Assembly: GCA_947476335.1 (NCBI GenBank)
Contig: CANJQH010000031.1
Coordinates: forward strand, 1 to 36,356
Direction of reading: 5' to 3'
DNA length: 36,356 nucleotides
Source of the DNA: Anaerolineae bacterium
Lineage (GTDB): Bacteria > Chloroflexota > Anaerolineae > J036 > Brachytrichaceae
A model generated the notes under the pieces. The model was not told the DNA's origin and did no database searches. It saw only the letters and a program-made list of their open reading frames with translations. This document shows, piece by piece, positions 1 to 9,870 of the stretch. Position 1 is the stretch's first letter. Every line of letters begins with the position of its first letter. A program made the position numbers and the translations under genes.

Positions 1-174
1 CATCGCCTCCCCACTCAACGAAATGTTCGCGCACTGGTGTCGCACGGCATCGACATCATTCGCGCATCAGTATGTTCGCTGCGTACTCTCCTTGCCGACT
101 GCTTGCCACCGCCGCTTTGGCATATTCGCTGCAAGACGTTCAAAAGAGCTGCGAGCCATGTCCCCTTGTGAGGG

Positions 175-393
175 GGCCGGGGGTGAGGTTCGCGGGGTGA
201 AATTCGCAGCCAAGAGCGTCAACTCAGGCAGCAAAGACACCCCTCTCCCGAAGGGAGAGGGGTCGGGGGTGAGGTTCGCACGCCCAGAGGCCGGGGGTGA
301 GGTTCGCGGGGTGAAATTCGCAGCCAAGAGCGTCAACTCAGGCAGCAGAGACACCCCTCTCCCGAAGGGAGAGGGGTCGGGGGTGAGGTTCGC
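175..393. repeat. Two tandem copies of a GC-rich hairpin repeat
   Basis: Copies at 175-279 and 289-393 are almost identical, with an offset of 114 bp; one visible difference is CAAAGAC versus CAGAGAC. Each contains a perfect inverted repeat, CCCCTCTCCC-GAA-GGGAGAGGGG, at 240-262 and 354-376. A related smaller palindrome (CCCCTTGTGAGGGG) precedes them at 162-175. Both strands are open over part of the repeat, but the peptides (LTPDPSPFGRG-like) are the familiar artefact of such repeats and I do not call a gene. The rest of 1-425 holds no coding region I can support; notably there is no atpD or atpC downstream of atpG. Confidence 0.85.
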
Positions 394-425
394 GCGCAAG
401 AGTTCGAGTTTGGCGGGTAGCTGTG

Positions 426-1304
426 TCAGGTGCGCTTGAGCGCTTCGACACCGCCGACGATATCCAGCAGTTCGTTGGTGATGGCCTGCTGACGCGCTTT
501 GTTGTAGCTGAGCGTCAGGTTGCCGATCGCCTCGCTGGCGCTGTCGGTTGCGTTGCGCATGGCGACGCGTTGGGCGTTGTAGAAGCTGGCCTGAGATTCG
601 AGCAGGGCTTGGAAGACCTGCATCTCGGTCAGCCGTGGCAGCAGCGTGTCGAGGATGACGGACGGATCCGGTTCGAAGTCGTAGGCTGGCTTGGGGCCGG
701 ACGACGCCGCGTCGGGCGCGATGTCGGCGGCGGTGAGTGGGAGCAATCGCTTGATGATCGGCTTCTGCACCGTGGGGGTGATGAAGTCGGTGCAGGCGAT
801 ATACACCTCGTCGTACTGCCCGTTGAGGAAGCCCTCGATGAGCATGTGCGTGGCCGGCGTGGTGTCGAGCAGCGTCGGGCGGGCGGGGTAATTGCTGAAG
901 TCTGCGGTGATCTTGCCGCCGAGGCGCTGCACCAGTTCACGGCCCTTCTTGCCCATGGTGATCCAGGTCACCGGCTTGCCGTAGCTGCGGGCGAAATTCC
1001 ATGCGCTGCGCGTGACGTTGCTGTTGAATGCGCCGCACAGGCCGCGATCGGCGCTGATAAGCAGGACTGCGGCGCTTTGGATGCTGCTGCGCGAGGTGAG
1101 CAGCGGGTGGCGGGTTTCGCCACCGGCCAGCGAGGCGATGCTCGCGAGCAGGTCGCGGGCCTTCGTCGAATACGGCCGCGTCGATTCCACAGCCTGCTGC
1201 GCACGGCGCACGCGGCCGGCCGCGACGGACTCGAGCGCCTTCGTGATCGTCTTGATGTTTTTGACGCTTTTGATGCGTCGCTTGATGTCTCGTGCGCTTG
1301 CCAT
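426..1304 (-). CDS. atpG: F1Fo ATP synthase gamma subunit
   Basis: The 292-residue product is the gamma subunit, the central rotor shaft of F1 that couples Fo rotation to catalysis in the alpha3beta3 hexamer. The N-terminal helix begins MASARDIKRRIKSVKNI, a classic gamma start, and the C-terminal helix holds the conserved MRNATDSASEAIGNLTLSYN-type segment and ends near LLDIVGGVEAL. The length is normal. It lies 96 bp downstream of atpA on the same strand and is presumably co-transcribed with it. The ATG at 1304 is the natural start by family alignment, although no Shine-Dalgarno sequence is visible. The usual next gene, atpD, does not follow. Confidence 0.97.
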   Translation of the reverse strand: MASARDIKRRIKSVKNIKTITKALESVAAGRVRRAQQAVESTRPYSTKARDLLASIASLAGGETRHPLLTSRSSIQSAAVLLISADRGLCGAFNSNVTRSAWNFARSYGKPVTWITMGKKGRELVQRLGGKITADFSNYPARPTLLDTTPATHMLIEGFLNGQYDEVYIACTDFITPTVQKPIIKRLLPLTAADIAPDAASSGPKPAYDFEPDPSVILDTLLPRLTEMQVFQALLESQASFYNAQRVAMRNATDSASEAIGNLTLSYNKARQQAITNELLDIVGGVEALKRT

Positions 1305-1340
1305 GGGTTGGTACGAAACGTCTGCGAGGACCGAATCCCG

Positions 1341-1368
1341 TCGATTTTCTCCCGGAGGAGGGAATCGA
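1341..1368. repeat. Imperfect stem-loop between atpA and atpG
   Basis: TCGATTTTCTCC at the left pairs with GGAGGGAATCGA at the right with two mismatches around a CGGA loop. It lies between the atpA stop and the atpG start. It could influence relative expression or mRNA processing of the two subunits, or be a worn palindromic repeat. The evidence is structural only. Confidence 0.4.
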
Positions 1369-1400
1369 CAGGCTTCGGCTTCGCTGGACGTGTGATCGGC

Positions 1401-3098
1401 TTACTTGAACGAGCGGTTGAAGCCTTCGATCGCGGCCTTGAGCTTGGCGATCGTATCGTCCGTCAGACGTTTGTCCGTCATGATTGCGTTGACGATGTTC
1501 GGATACGAAATTTCGAGATGCTTCAGGAACTCGCCTTCCCAGTCACCGACACGATTGACGGCGACCTTGTCGAGGAGGCCATTGGTGGCGGCGAAGATGG
1601 CGGAGACTATGGCCCACAGCGGGCGCGGTTCGTACTGGCGCTGCTTGAGCAGCTCGGTGAGTCGTCGGCCGCGGTCGAGCGTGGCCAGGGTGGTCTTGTC
1701 GAGGTCGGAACCGAAGGCGGCGAAGGCAGCAAGCTCGCGGAACTGCGCGAGTTCGAGCTTCATGCGGCCGGCGACCTGCTTCATCGCGCGTGTCTGGGCG
1801 TCGCCGCCGACGCGGCTGACCGAGATGCCGACGTTCATGGCCGGGCGGATGCCGGAGTTGAACAGGTCGGTTTCGAGGAAGAGCTGGCCGTCGGTGATCG
1901 AAATCACGTTCGTCGGCACGTAGGCCGAGATGTCGCCGAGCTGCGTCTCGATGAGCGGCAGCGAGGTGAGCGAACCGCCGGAGTGCGGATTGCGCACGAT
2001 CTTGTAGCCCTCGCCCATGGGCTTCATGTCATGTTTGGCGTTCTCATCACCGATGGCGCCGGTGTAGATCTTGCCGTTCACACTTTCGCCGTTGCCCCAG
2101 TCGCTGTTGTCGTCCACCTTGCGGATGACATAGTCGTAGGCCAGGCGGCAGGCGCGCTCGAGCAGGCGGCTGTGCAGGTAGAAGATGTCGCCGGGGTAAG
2201 CTTCGCGCGCCGGCGGGCGGCGTAGCAGCAGCGAAACCTGGCGGTAGGCGTAGGCATGCTTGGTCAGGTCGTCGTAGACCGCCAGCGCGTCGTTGACGAA
2301 TACGCCGCTGACCGTCACGCCGCTTTCCATGATCTCTTCGCCCATGGCTGTGCCGGCATACGGGGCGATGTACTGCAGCGTGGCCGAATCCGACGCTGAG
2401 GCGACGACGACGATGGTGTATTCCATCGCGCCATACTGCTCGAGGATTGACACGACGCGGGCGACCTGCGCCAGCTTCTGGCCGATGGCGACGTAAATGC
2501 AGACGACGCCCTTGCCCTTTTGGTTGATGATCGTGTCGAGACAGACCGTGGTCTTGCCGGTCTGACGATCGCCGATGATCAGTTCACGCTGACCGCGGCC
2601 GATCGGAATCAGTGCGTCGATGGCCTTGATGCCCGTCTGCAGCGGTGTGTCAACGTTGGCGCGCTTGATCACGCCGGGGGCGACGCGCTCGAGCGGGCGG
2701 AATTTGTCCGTCTGAATCGGGCCTTTGCCATCAATCGGGCGACCGAGCGGGTCTACTACGCGACCGATGAGCGCCTGGCCCACCGGCACGGAGATGACAC
2801 GGCCAGTCGAGCGAACGGTGTCGCCCTCTTCAATGTCCTTGAACTCGCCGAGGATAATCACGCCGACTTCATCCGGTTCGAGGTTGAATGCCAGGCCGAG
2901 CGTGCCGTTCTTGGTGAATTCCACTAGTTCCTGCGCCTGCACGTTGGCAAGGCCTGAGACGCGGGCAATGCCGTCACCGACCTGCATAACGGTACCGACG
3001 TCCACCGCAGAAAGTGTGGGTTCAAATTTGTCGATCTGAGTCTTCAATGCCTCTGCAATGGCGTCGAGGCTGAATGGCGCCGCGTCCGAACGAATCAT
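1401..3098 (-). CDS. atpA: F1Fo ATP synthase alpha subunit with an internal insertion
   Basis: This is the non-catalytic nucleotide-binding subunit of F1. The 565-residue product has the N-terminal beta-barrel, Walker A GDRQTGKT at about 176-183, the Walker B region [12 protein letters not shown] at about 271-282, and the conserved [11 protein letters not shown] stretch at about 395-405. Most bacterial alpha subunits are 500-530 residues. The excess comes mainly from about 45-50 extra residues at roughly 320-373, between LHSRLLERA and [13 protein letters not shown], where the family normally has a short linker. The ATG at 3098 is preceded by a good Shine-Dalgarno (TGGAGGA, 3107-3113). atpG follows, but atpH does not precede it: the upstream neighbour is a peptidase gene. 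Confidence 0.97.
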   Translation of the reverse strand: MIRSDAAPFSLDAIAEALKTQIDKFEPTLSAVDVGTVMQVGDGIARVSGLANVQAQELVEFTKNGTLGLAFNLEPDEVGVIILGEFKDIEEGDTVRSTGRVISVPVGQALIGRVVDPLGRPIDGKGPIQTDKFRPLERVAPGVIKRANVDTPLQTGIKAIDALIPIGRGQRELIIGDRQTGKTTVCLDTIINQKGKGVVCIYVAIGQKLAQVARVVSILEQYGAMEYTIVVVASASDSATLQYIAPYAGTAMGEEIMESGVTVSGVFVNDALAVYDDLTKHAYAYRQVSLLLRRPPAREAYPGDIFYLHSRLLERACRLAYDYVIRKVDDNSDWGNGESVNGKIYTGAIGDENAKHDMKPMGEGYKIVRNPHSGGSLTSLPLIETQLGDISAYVPTNVISITDGQLFLETDLFNSGIRPAMNVGISVSRVGGDAQTRAMKQVAGRMKLELAQFRELAAFAAFGSDLDKTTLATLDRGRRLTELLKQRQYEPRPLWAIVSAIFAATNGLLDKVAVNRVGDWEGEFLKHLEISYPNIVNAIMTDKRLTDDTIAKLKAAIEGFNRSFK

Positions 3099-3305
3099 TT
3101 AGACTATCCTCCAGATAGGTTTCCAGCAACAAAATTAGCGGGGCAAGTATACCTGTTTCATGCGAAACATCTGTGTCTTTAACGTCCTGGCTTCTTTTGC
3201 GCTTCTTGCCAATTTTTCCTGCTTCTTTATACAAATTTACACAGACTTACAACGTCGGACGCACCCGTCGGACGCACCCAGGGTGCGCGTGAAGTGGGTG
3301 CGGTG
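3099..3305. other. Intergenic region upstream of atpA with short repeats
   Basis: No gene is seen here. An exact inverted repeat TGTTTC-ATGC-GAAACA lies at 3154-3169, about 55 bp upstream of the atpA ATG, and could be an operator. A 13-bp direct repeat CGTCGGACGCACC occurs at 3253-3265 and 3266-3278. It runs into a tight palindrome CGCACCC-A-GGGTGCG (3273-3287). The GTCGGAYGCAC motif recurs at 9767-9777. On the minus strand a TATACT hexamer sits just downstream of the inverted repeat, but I see no convincing -35 partner. Confidence 0.4.
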
Positions 3306-4673
3306 TCACGGAATTTCTGCTTCGAGCAGCGGCAGCGGGTCGATAGTGACGCCGCCGACGGCGGTTTCGAAATGCAGATGCGGGCCGAGCACGCGGCCGG
3401 TGGCGCCTGTGAAGCCGATGACGTCACCGGCGTCGACAAAATCGCCGGGTTGCACGGCAAATTTCGACAGATGGCAGTAGACCGTGAAAAAACTGCGTCC
3501 GTGGTCGATGATGACTACGTTGCCACGGATGGGAAAATTCTGTGCAGCGACGACCTTGCCAGCGGCTGCGGCGCTGATGGCGACGCCTTGTCGCGCCGGC
3601 ATGTCGATGCCGCTGTGATAGGTCTTTAGCATGCCACCGTTGAAGGTGCGGCGCGTCCCGTAATAGGAAATAATCTTGCCGGGGATCGGCTGCTGCAGCG
3701 TCCCGTTCCAATATTGTGCACCGGTGAAATTACGCATGAAGATGCCATCAAGGGCGGCGCGTTCCTCTTCATTGATATCGATCGCCAGTAGCGGCTCGAG
3801 TTTGGCGCTAATGGTTAGATTTTCATAGCCATAGGCGCCGGCGCCGATTTGCAGGCGCCCCCGAATCGTTCCGGGCAGGCCGTCGTTCGTGATGGCGCGC
3901 ATCGTCACCGTGTATACGCCGGGGTTTTGCAGCGCGTCGACGCCGGTGAGCGCCAGGTAGGCGTCGCCTTTTTGCACGAAGGTGAGTGGCCGCCCGGCCA
4001 GTGTGCCGACGAGCGATTGCAGCGCGCTGTGCGTCGTCACACTGACGACGATGACGTCGCCCTGCGTCGGCAGCGGCGGGCTGATGTGCACGGAGGCGAA
4101 TGGTTCGGGCAGCGCCGATGATGGGCCGACTGTCGGAATGCGCAACCATTGGCCGATGACGAGGCAGTCGGCGCAGGCGAGCGTATTGGCGCGCTGTAAT
4201 TTGCTGAGCACGACGCCGTATTGCGCGGCGATGCCGGTGAGCGTGTCGCCGACCTCCACGCGATGCAGGCGCATGGGTTCACTATCACCCTGTGGCAGCA
4301 GCAGCTTTTGGCCGGTCAGCAGCAGATCGCTGCGCGTCAGTCGATTCAGCTTCGCCAGCACTCTTACGTCCGTTCCATGCAATGCAGCGATGGTTTCGAG
4401 CGTTTCGCCGATCTGCACCACGTGCACGGGTGCGTCAGAGGTATCGACTGCCGGCGCTGGCGTTGGTGGCGATTCTTCGGGCGCAGCAGTGGCAATCACC
4501 TCGATGACGGGCGTGGGAATTTCCACCACCCCGTCAACATTTGCCGGGGTCTCAGTCGGCGTAGTTTCCTGCGCGACCGCTTGCCTCGGCGCAGGCGCAG
4601 AAGCGAACAGACACAGCAGCAGCGGTGCGCAGATGAAGAATATATGCAGGCGTCGACGCTGAATCGAAATCAT
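3306..4673 (-). CDS. Secreted LysM-M23 murein endopeptidase
   Basis: This is a predicted exported cell-wall hydrolase of about 455 residues. A signal peptide covers about residues 1-36 (RRR, hydrophobic core, AVAQ). A Pro/Thr-rich stretch follows, then two LysM peptidoglycan-binding repeats (VHVVQIGETLETIA at about 85-130 and LHRVEVGDTLTGIAA at about 138-182). A beta-rich middle comes next, and the C-terminal M23 (LytM) metallopeptidase domain begins at about residue 330. The zinc ligands are visible in HSGID and HLHFE. I chose the ATG at 4673; a GTG one codon earlier (4676) is also possible, and neither has a clear ribosome-binding site. It reads toward atpA but is probably a separate unit. 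The exact bond cleaved cannot be told from sequence. Confidence 0.93.
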   Translation of the reverse strand: MISIQRRRLHIFFICAPLLLCLFASAPAPRQAVAQETTPTETPANVDGVVEIPTPVIEVIATAAPEESPPTPAPAVDTSDAPVHVVQIGETLETIAALHGTDVRVLAKLNRLTRSDLLLTGQKLLLPQGDSEPMRLHRVEVGDTLTGIAAQYGVVLSKLQRANTLACADCLVIGQWLRIPTVGPSSALPEPFASVHISPPLPTQGDVIVVSVTTHSALQSLVGTLAGRPLTFVQKGDAYLALTGVDALQNPGVYTVTMRAITNDGLPGTIRGRLQIGAGAYGYENLTISAKLEPLLAIDINEEERAALDGIFMRNFTGAQYWNGTLQQPIPGKIISYYGTRRTFNGGMLKTYHSGIDMPARQGVAISAAAAGKVVAAQNFPIRGNVVIIDHGRSFFTVYCHLSKFAVQPGDFVDAGDVIGFTGATGRVLGPHLHFETAVGGVTIDPLPLLEAEIP

Positions 4674-4704
4674 CACTTGAGTGCGATTATTTTACGGCAG
4701 GTGA

Positions 4705-4732
4705 TTTATCAAAAATGACGTATCGTGTCGAA
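4705..4732 (-). promoter_or_regulatory. Weak candidate promoter for the LysM-M23 gene
   Basis: On the minus strand, TTCGAC (4732-4727) and GATAAA (4710-4705) are separated by 16 nt and would start transcription about 25-30 nt before the ATG. Each hexamer matches the sigma-70 consensus only partly. It lies in the most AT-rich stretch of the window. Confidence 0.25.
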
Positions 4733-5143
4733 TTTGCTTCGTGATTAGTTGCAATAACTGCGAAATTAAAGAATTTATGACTTTATTTATAAAAGTAGAT
4801 GATGTTTTTCTGTGCTTTCGTGCAAACTTGGATGCCGATGCTGAAAAATTTAGTGAGTGACGTGAAAAGATTCACCATGACGCACACCATGCAATCACCA
4901 TGATGTCGGGGGAAGCTCGCCGGCCCGGTCGCGTCAACGAACGTGATAACGAGATGCTCTGCTTTTGACGCGCAATCTGGGGCGTATGGGTTGATCGCAT
5001 GGCCTGCGATGACTGCGCTGTAGCTGAAAAAACGGCCCGAGCACGGGGCATCGTTTTAAATTCGAGCATTTCTTGCAGGCCAGAAACATCAGAAAGTCAG
5101 AAATGCGCATCAGAAACGCGAATGGTTTCTAATACGCCCCATT
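4733..5143. other. AT-rich divergent intergenic region without a gene
   Basis: This is the upstream region shared by the divergent peptidase and MFS genes. 4740-4860 is strikingly AT-rich for this chromosome. CACCATG occurs three times (4873, 4885, 4896) at about one helical turn spacing, which could be an operator cluster but is short enough to be chance. No open frame here resembles a protein I know. Confidence 0.35.
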
Positions 5144-6352
5144 ATGCAAAAACGCCGGCTCGACCGCGTCGCTTTGACTTCCATTATTGTTGCGCATACA
5201 TCCGTTGATATGCAGACTGGTTCGCTGGTCGCGCTGCTTCCGACGTTGCTGGCGACTTTTCATCTTGACTATGCATCTGCGGCGGCGCTGGTGACGGCGA
5301 ACAACGTGGCGATTGCCGTGGCGCAGCCGCTGTTCGGCATCATAGGCGATCGGCGGCCGGTGCGTTGGCTGTCGCTGGCGGGCTGTGCTGCGTGCGGGCT
5401 GGCGATGACGACGATCACATGGCTGCCGAGTTACTGGCTGGTATTCATTGCCGTGATTCTCAGCGGCCTCGGGTCAGCGCTTTTTCACCCGGAGGCGCTG
5501 GCGAACACGCGCATCATCAGCGGCGATCAAACGGCGACCGGCACGAGCTGGTTTTTCCTCGGCGGCAACCTGGGCTTTGGCGGCGGCCCGCTGCTCGTCG
5601 GGTTGTTGATCAACGCGTTCGGACCGCGCGCGGCTGTGGGGCTGATCGTGCCGACGGTGATTGGTTGTGCGGTGCTGCTGGCGCAGATGCGCAAATTCGG
5701 GCGAATATCCGCCGCCGCCGCGGTTACTGTGAATGCGCCTGCGGTTGATGTTGCGCCACCTGTCGCGACCGGCCGCTCGGTTGCCGGCTTCGTCGCATTC
5801 CTGATGCTGTTGATTGTGTTGCGCTCGGTGGCGTTCGAGGGTTTGAAGACGTTCATTCCGCTCTACTTTTCGCAGGTGACTGGCCACAGCGCGGCTGAAT
5901 TTGCACCGCTGTTGTCTGCGTTGTCGCTGGCCGGCATTGTTGGCACGGTATTCAGCGGGCCGCTGGCTGATCGAGTTGGCCGGCGCAACACGATGGTGGG
6001 AGCGATGGTCGCCGCTATTGCAACGCTGTTTTGGTTTATGCACAGCGATGGCGTGCTGCAAATCGTGGCGATCAGCCTGTTCGGCATTGCCATGACGGCA
6101 CCATGGACGATCACGGTCACCATGGTGCAGGACGCGATGCCGCGCAACCTCGGCTTGGCGGGTGGGCTGACGCTGGGTACGGCGTACGGTGCGGCTGGCA
6201 TCGGCGTAGGCCTGCTCGGCCTTCTGGCGAATGCGGCTGGCCTGGCGTTCACCCTACAGTTCATTACGTGGGTTCCGGTGCTGGTGCTGGTGCTCAGTTT
6301 CTTCGTGCCAGAGCGGCCGCGGGTGTCGCTGGTGCCGGCGCAGGCTGCATAA
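5144..6352 (+). CDS. MFS efflux transporter, fosmidomycin-resistance (Fsr)-like
   Basis: This is a predicted inner-membrane transporter of the major facilitator superfamily, 402 residues with about 12 hydrophobic segments. The loop between helices 2 and 3 reads GIIGDRRPVRW. Helix 4 has GLGSALFHPEALANTR, a pattern typical of the Fsr branch (GLGSSVFHPES in the E. coli protein). The loop between helices 8 and 9 carries GPLADRVGRRN, the standard MFS motif. A loop rich in Ala and Val at about 190-210 separates the two six-helix halves. The substrate is unknown; Fsr relatives export fosmidomycin and other small molecules. The ATG at 5144 lacks a Shine-Dalgarno. The gene appears monocistronic. Confidence 0.9.
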   Translation: MQKRRLDRVALTSIIVAHTSVDMQTGSLVALLPTLLATFHLDYASAAALVTANNVAIAVAQPLFGIIGDRRPVRWLSLAGCAACGLAMTTITWLPSYWLVFIAVILSGLGSALFHPEALANTRIISGDQTATGTSWFFLGGNLGFGGGPLLVGLLINAFGPRAAVGLIVPTVIGCAVLLAQMRKFGRISAAAAVTVNAPAVDVAPPVATGRSVAGFVAFLMLLIVLRSVAFEGLKTFIPLYFSQVTGHSAAEFAPLLSALSLAGIVGTVFSGPLADRVGRRNTMVGAMVAAIATLFWFMHSDGVLQIVAISLFGIAMTAPWTITVTMVQDAMPRNLGLAGGLTLGTAYGAAGIGVGLLGLLANAAGLAFTLQFITWVPVLVLVLSFFVPERPRVSLVPAQAA

Positions 6353-6377
6353 AAAACCTGTGGATGTACCCACTTAG

Positions 6378-7742
<1,365 letters not shown>

Positions 7743-7784
7743 GGACGACGCCTGTGTCGTCTGACGGCCTGGCTGCGCCAATCA

Positions 7785-9104
7785 ATGATTCCAGTGCTCT
7801 CGTTCGCACTTCTGGCGGCGTGGGCGACGGCGGCCGTGCTTGGGCTGCGTATGCTGCTTCGGCAGCGCGCGGCCGGCGCGGCCGTGTTCGTTTTCGCTTG
7901 TGTGGCTGTAGCGGCGCAGGCTGCGGCGAGCTTGATTCCGGTCGGCATTGGCGAGCCGCTGATTCGCCTCTCCATCCTGCAGTTTGTGCTGGCAGCGACA
8001 GGCGCACTGATGGCGGGCTCGTTGGTCGGTATACGTATGCGTGTGCCTGGCGATCGCATTGTGATTGTTGCAGCGGTGCTCGGTGTGCCGATGGCTGTGG
8101 GGGCGCTGTGGATGCTGTCTGTGGCATCGACGCCGCCGCGTGAACGCGAGCGTGATGCGGTGCTGCGTCCGATTGCGCTCCCACCTGGTTTTCGCCTCAA
8201 CATCTATGCCGACGCCGCGTCTGTGCCGGCGGTGGAAGGCGCGTTCGACAACCCGACGGTGATGACTTTTGGCGAGGATGGGATTTTTGTAGCTGACATC
8301 GCCGGCAACATCTGGCGTGGCGCTGATGCGGACGGCGACGGCCGTGTCGATGCGCTGCACAAATACGCCGACGGTTTTCAACTGCTTGTGGGGCTGGCGT
8401 GGCGCGACGGCGAGCTGTACGTGTCAAGCGCTGGCAAAATTGAAGCGCTGCGCGATTCGAACGGCGACGGTCGCGCCGATGCGCGGCGCATTCTCGTCAA
8501 GAATCTTCCGACGATGGTCTTGCAGCCACATTCAAACAACAGTCTGACGTTCGGCCCGGATGGGCGTTTGTATTTTGGTGTGGGAAGCACTGTGGCGGGT
8601 GGCCCCGAACCACAGCCTCTGGCCGGCGCAATTTTGTCGGCCAACCCCGATGGAGGCGATGTGCGCGTCGAGGCGCGTGGCTTTGGCAACCCTTTCGAAA
8701 TTGCCTTCAACACTGCTGGTGCGATGTTCGCCGGTGACAACCAGGCGGGCGAAGTGAACGACGAGTTCAACTACATCGTGCCGGGCGGCGACTACGGCCC
8801 CGGCGGTGATCGCGCACCGATCGCGGCGTTCCCCGTCCATTCCACACCGACGGGGTTGACCTTCTATGACGGCGTGATGTTCCCGCGCGCGTATCGCGGC
8901 ACGATGTTTGCCGCATTGTGGATGCGCGGCGAAGTAGTGAATCTTGAACTGACCGCTGGACGCGACGGTGCGTATTCGGCGCGGCCGAACGTGTTCGCCA
9001 GCGGTTTTTTGTATCCGGTCGATGTGGTGGCTGGGCCGGACGGTGCGCTATATATCGCCGACTTCGGCACGAGCACGGTTTATCGTGTGCGCTATGGCGC
9101 GTAG
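7785..9104 (+). CDS. Membrane-anchored sorbosone/glucose dehydrogenase-like beta-propeller
   Basis: The 439-residue protein has three or four N-terminal transmembrane helices (residues 1 to about 115) and then a six-bladed propeller of the PQQ-dependent glucose/sorbosone dehydrogenase (GSDH) type. The propeller starts at LPPGFRLNIYAD. Typical blade sequences are visible: NSLTFGPDGRLYFGVGS, ARGFGNPFEIAF, GDNQAGEVNDEFNYI and VVAGPDGALYIADFG. Two calcium-loop-like sequences, DADGDGRVDA and DSNGDGRADA, lie in early blades. It probably oxidises a sugar outside the membrane. The cytochrome c gene starting 21 bp downstream is a plausible electron acceptor. PQQ use is assumed from the family. Confidence 0.85.
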   Translation: MIPVLSFALLAAWATAAVLGLRMLLRQRAAGAAVFVFACVAVAAQAAASLIPVGIGEPLIRLSILQFVLAATGALMAGSLVGIRMRVPGDRIVIVAAVLGVPMAVGALWMLSVASTPPRERERDAVLRPIALPPGFRLNIYADAASVPAVEGAFDNPTVMTFGEDGIFVADIAGNIWRGADADGDGRVDALHKYADGFQLLVGLAWRDGELYVSSAGKIEALRDSNGDGRADARRILVKNLPTMVLQPHSNNSLTFGPDGRLYFGVGSTVAGGPEPQPLAGAILSANPDGGDVRVEARGFGNPFEIAFNTAGAMFAGDNQAGEVNDEFNYIVPGGDYGPGGDRAPIAAFPVHSTPTGLTFYDGVMFPRAYRGTMFAALWMRGEVVNLELTAGRDGAYSARPNVFASGFLYPVDVVAGPDGALYIADFGTSTVYRVRYGA

Positions 9105-9125
9105 TAAATACGTGCAGGGGATTTT

Positions 9126-9527
9126 GTGCGAAAAAACGTCCTGGTGTGTCTTTGTTTGTTTGGTGCGCTGCTCGTCGCCTGCACATCTGCACTGCCGACG
9201 GGGGATGCGGTGCGTGGACGTGCCTTGTTCAACGCGCCGGTGGCTTCGCTGCGCGGCGATTTGCCAGCGTGCAGCCGCTGTCATGCTGTGGAAGCGCGGC
9301 GTCCGTCGCCTATGGGCCTCGGCACAAATTTTCATGATCTCGGCGCGCGGGCTGGCCGCACGGTGCCTGGGAAAACCGCAGCCGACTACTTGTACACGTC
9401 CATCGTGAACCCCGATACATTTCTGGCGGGTGGCTATCAGGATGGCCTGATGTCGCGTGAATATGAAAAACTACTCACGCGACAGCAGATTGATGATCTG
9501 GTTGCGTATATGCTTACCCTTCGTTAG
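9126..9527 (+). CDS. Lipoprotein c-type cytochrome
   Basis: This is a small (133 residues) exported mono-haem cytochrome c. A lipoprotein signal peptide ends in LLVAC, with the lipidated cysteine at residue 19. The haem-binding CSRCH motif is at 49-53. A methionine in GLMSREYE (about residue 108) is a candidate sixth ligand, and the C-terminal helix reads TRQQIDDLVAYMLTLR as in class I cytochromes. The start is GTG at 9126, supported by AGGGG at 9116-9120. It lies 21 bp after the GSDH-like gene and probably accepts its electrons at the outer membrane face. Its TAG stop is the first three bases of a 9-bp tandem array. Confidence 0.9.
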   Translation: MRKNVLVCLCLFGALLVACTSALPTGDAVRGRALFNAPVASLRGDLPACSRCHAVEARRPSPMGLGTNFHDLGARAGRTVPGKTAADYLYTSIVNPDTFLAGGYQDGLMSREYEKLLTRQQIDDLVAYMLTLR

Positions 9528-9596
9528 ACGAGATAGACGAGATAGACGAGATAGACGAGATAGACGAGATAGACGAGATAGACGAGATAGACGAGA
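9525..9596. repeat. 9-bp tandem repeat, eight perfect copies
   Basis: The unit TAGACGAGA is repeated exactly eight times. The array begins at the stop codon of the cytochrome gene. Every unit carries TAG in the same frame, so gain or loss of units cannot extend the protein. The remaining bases to 9827 show no gene, only a short duplication of GCATTCAGGT near 9643-9662 and a GTCGGATGCAC motif at 9767-9777. Confidence 0.95.
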
Positions 9597-9827
9597 TCGC
9601 TGATTTCTCATCGCCGAGCACGCCGTTTCTCTCCTTCCAGATGCATTCAGGTGCATTCAGGTGAATGAGAGGGAGGTGGCGTGGGTTGCGGCAATTGCTG
9701 CAGTGAAGTTGCTGCATTGAAATTAAGCCGTGCGGTGAAATCCATTCGGGGGTACATCCCTCCTCCGTCGGATGCACAAGAGAGACTTGCCGGGGAATAA
9801 TTTAAGTGAGTCGCCAAAAGTTCTGGC

Positions 9828-9870
9828 GGCAGATTCGCCTCCCCCGCTTTGCGGGGGAGGCGAATCTGCC
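9828..9870. repeat. Perfect 20-bp-arm palindrome
   Basis: GGCAGATTCGCCTCCCCCGC at 9828-9847 is the exact reverse complement of 9851-9870, with a TTT loop. Flanks (AAGTTCTGG and its partner near ACAAAACTT) extend the symmetry imperfectly. The CCTCCCCC/GGGGGAGG core resembles the family 1 and 2 elements, but the outer arms do not. It lies about 70 bp upstream of the L,D-transpeptidase gene. It could act as a terminator for upstream transcripts, although no T-run follows. Confidence 0.85.

Noticed and set aside
423..2225. Long plus-strand open frame of 600 codons
   Set aside because: It lies antisense to atpG and atpA, which are certain. Its composition is the biased shadow typical of GC-rich genes.
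4872..5069. Small minus-strand gene in the divergent intergenic region
   Set aside because: The 65-residue frame has no ribosome site, no domain and low-complexity basic composition.
9471..9777. Minus-strand frames encoding SRLSRLSRL or SISSISSIS repeats
   Set aside because: They are only the translation of the 9-bp tandem array.
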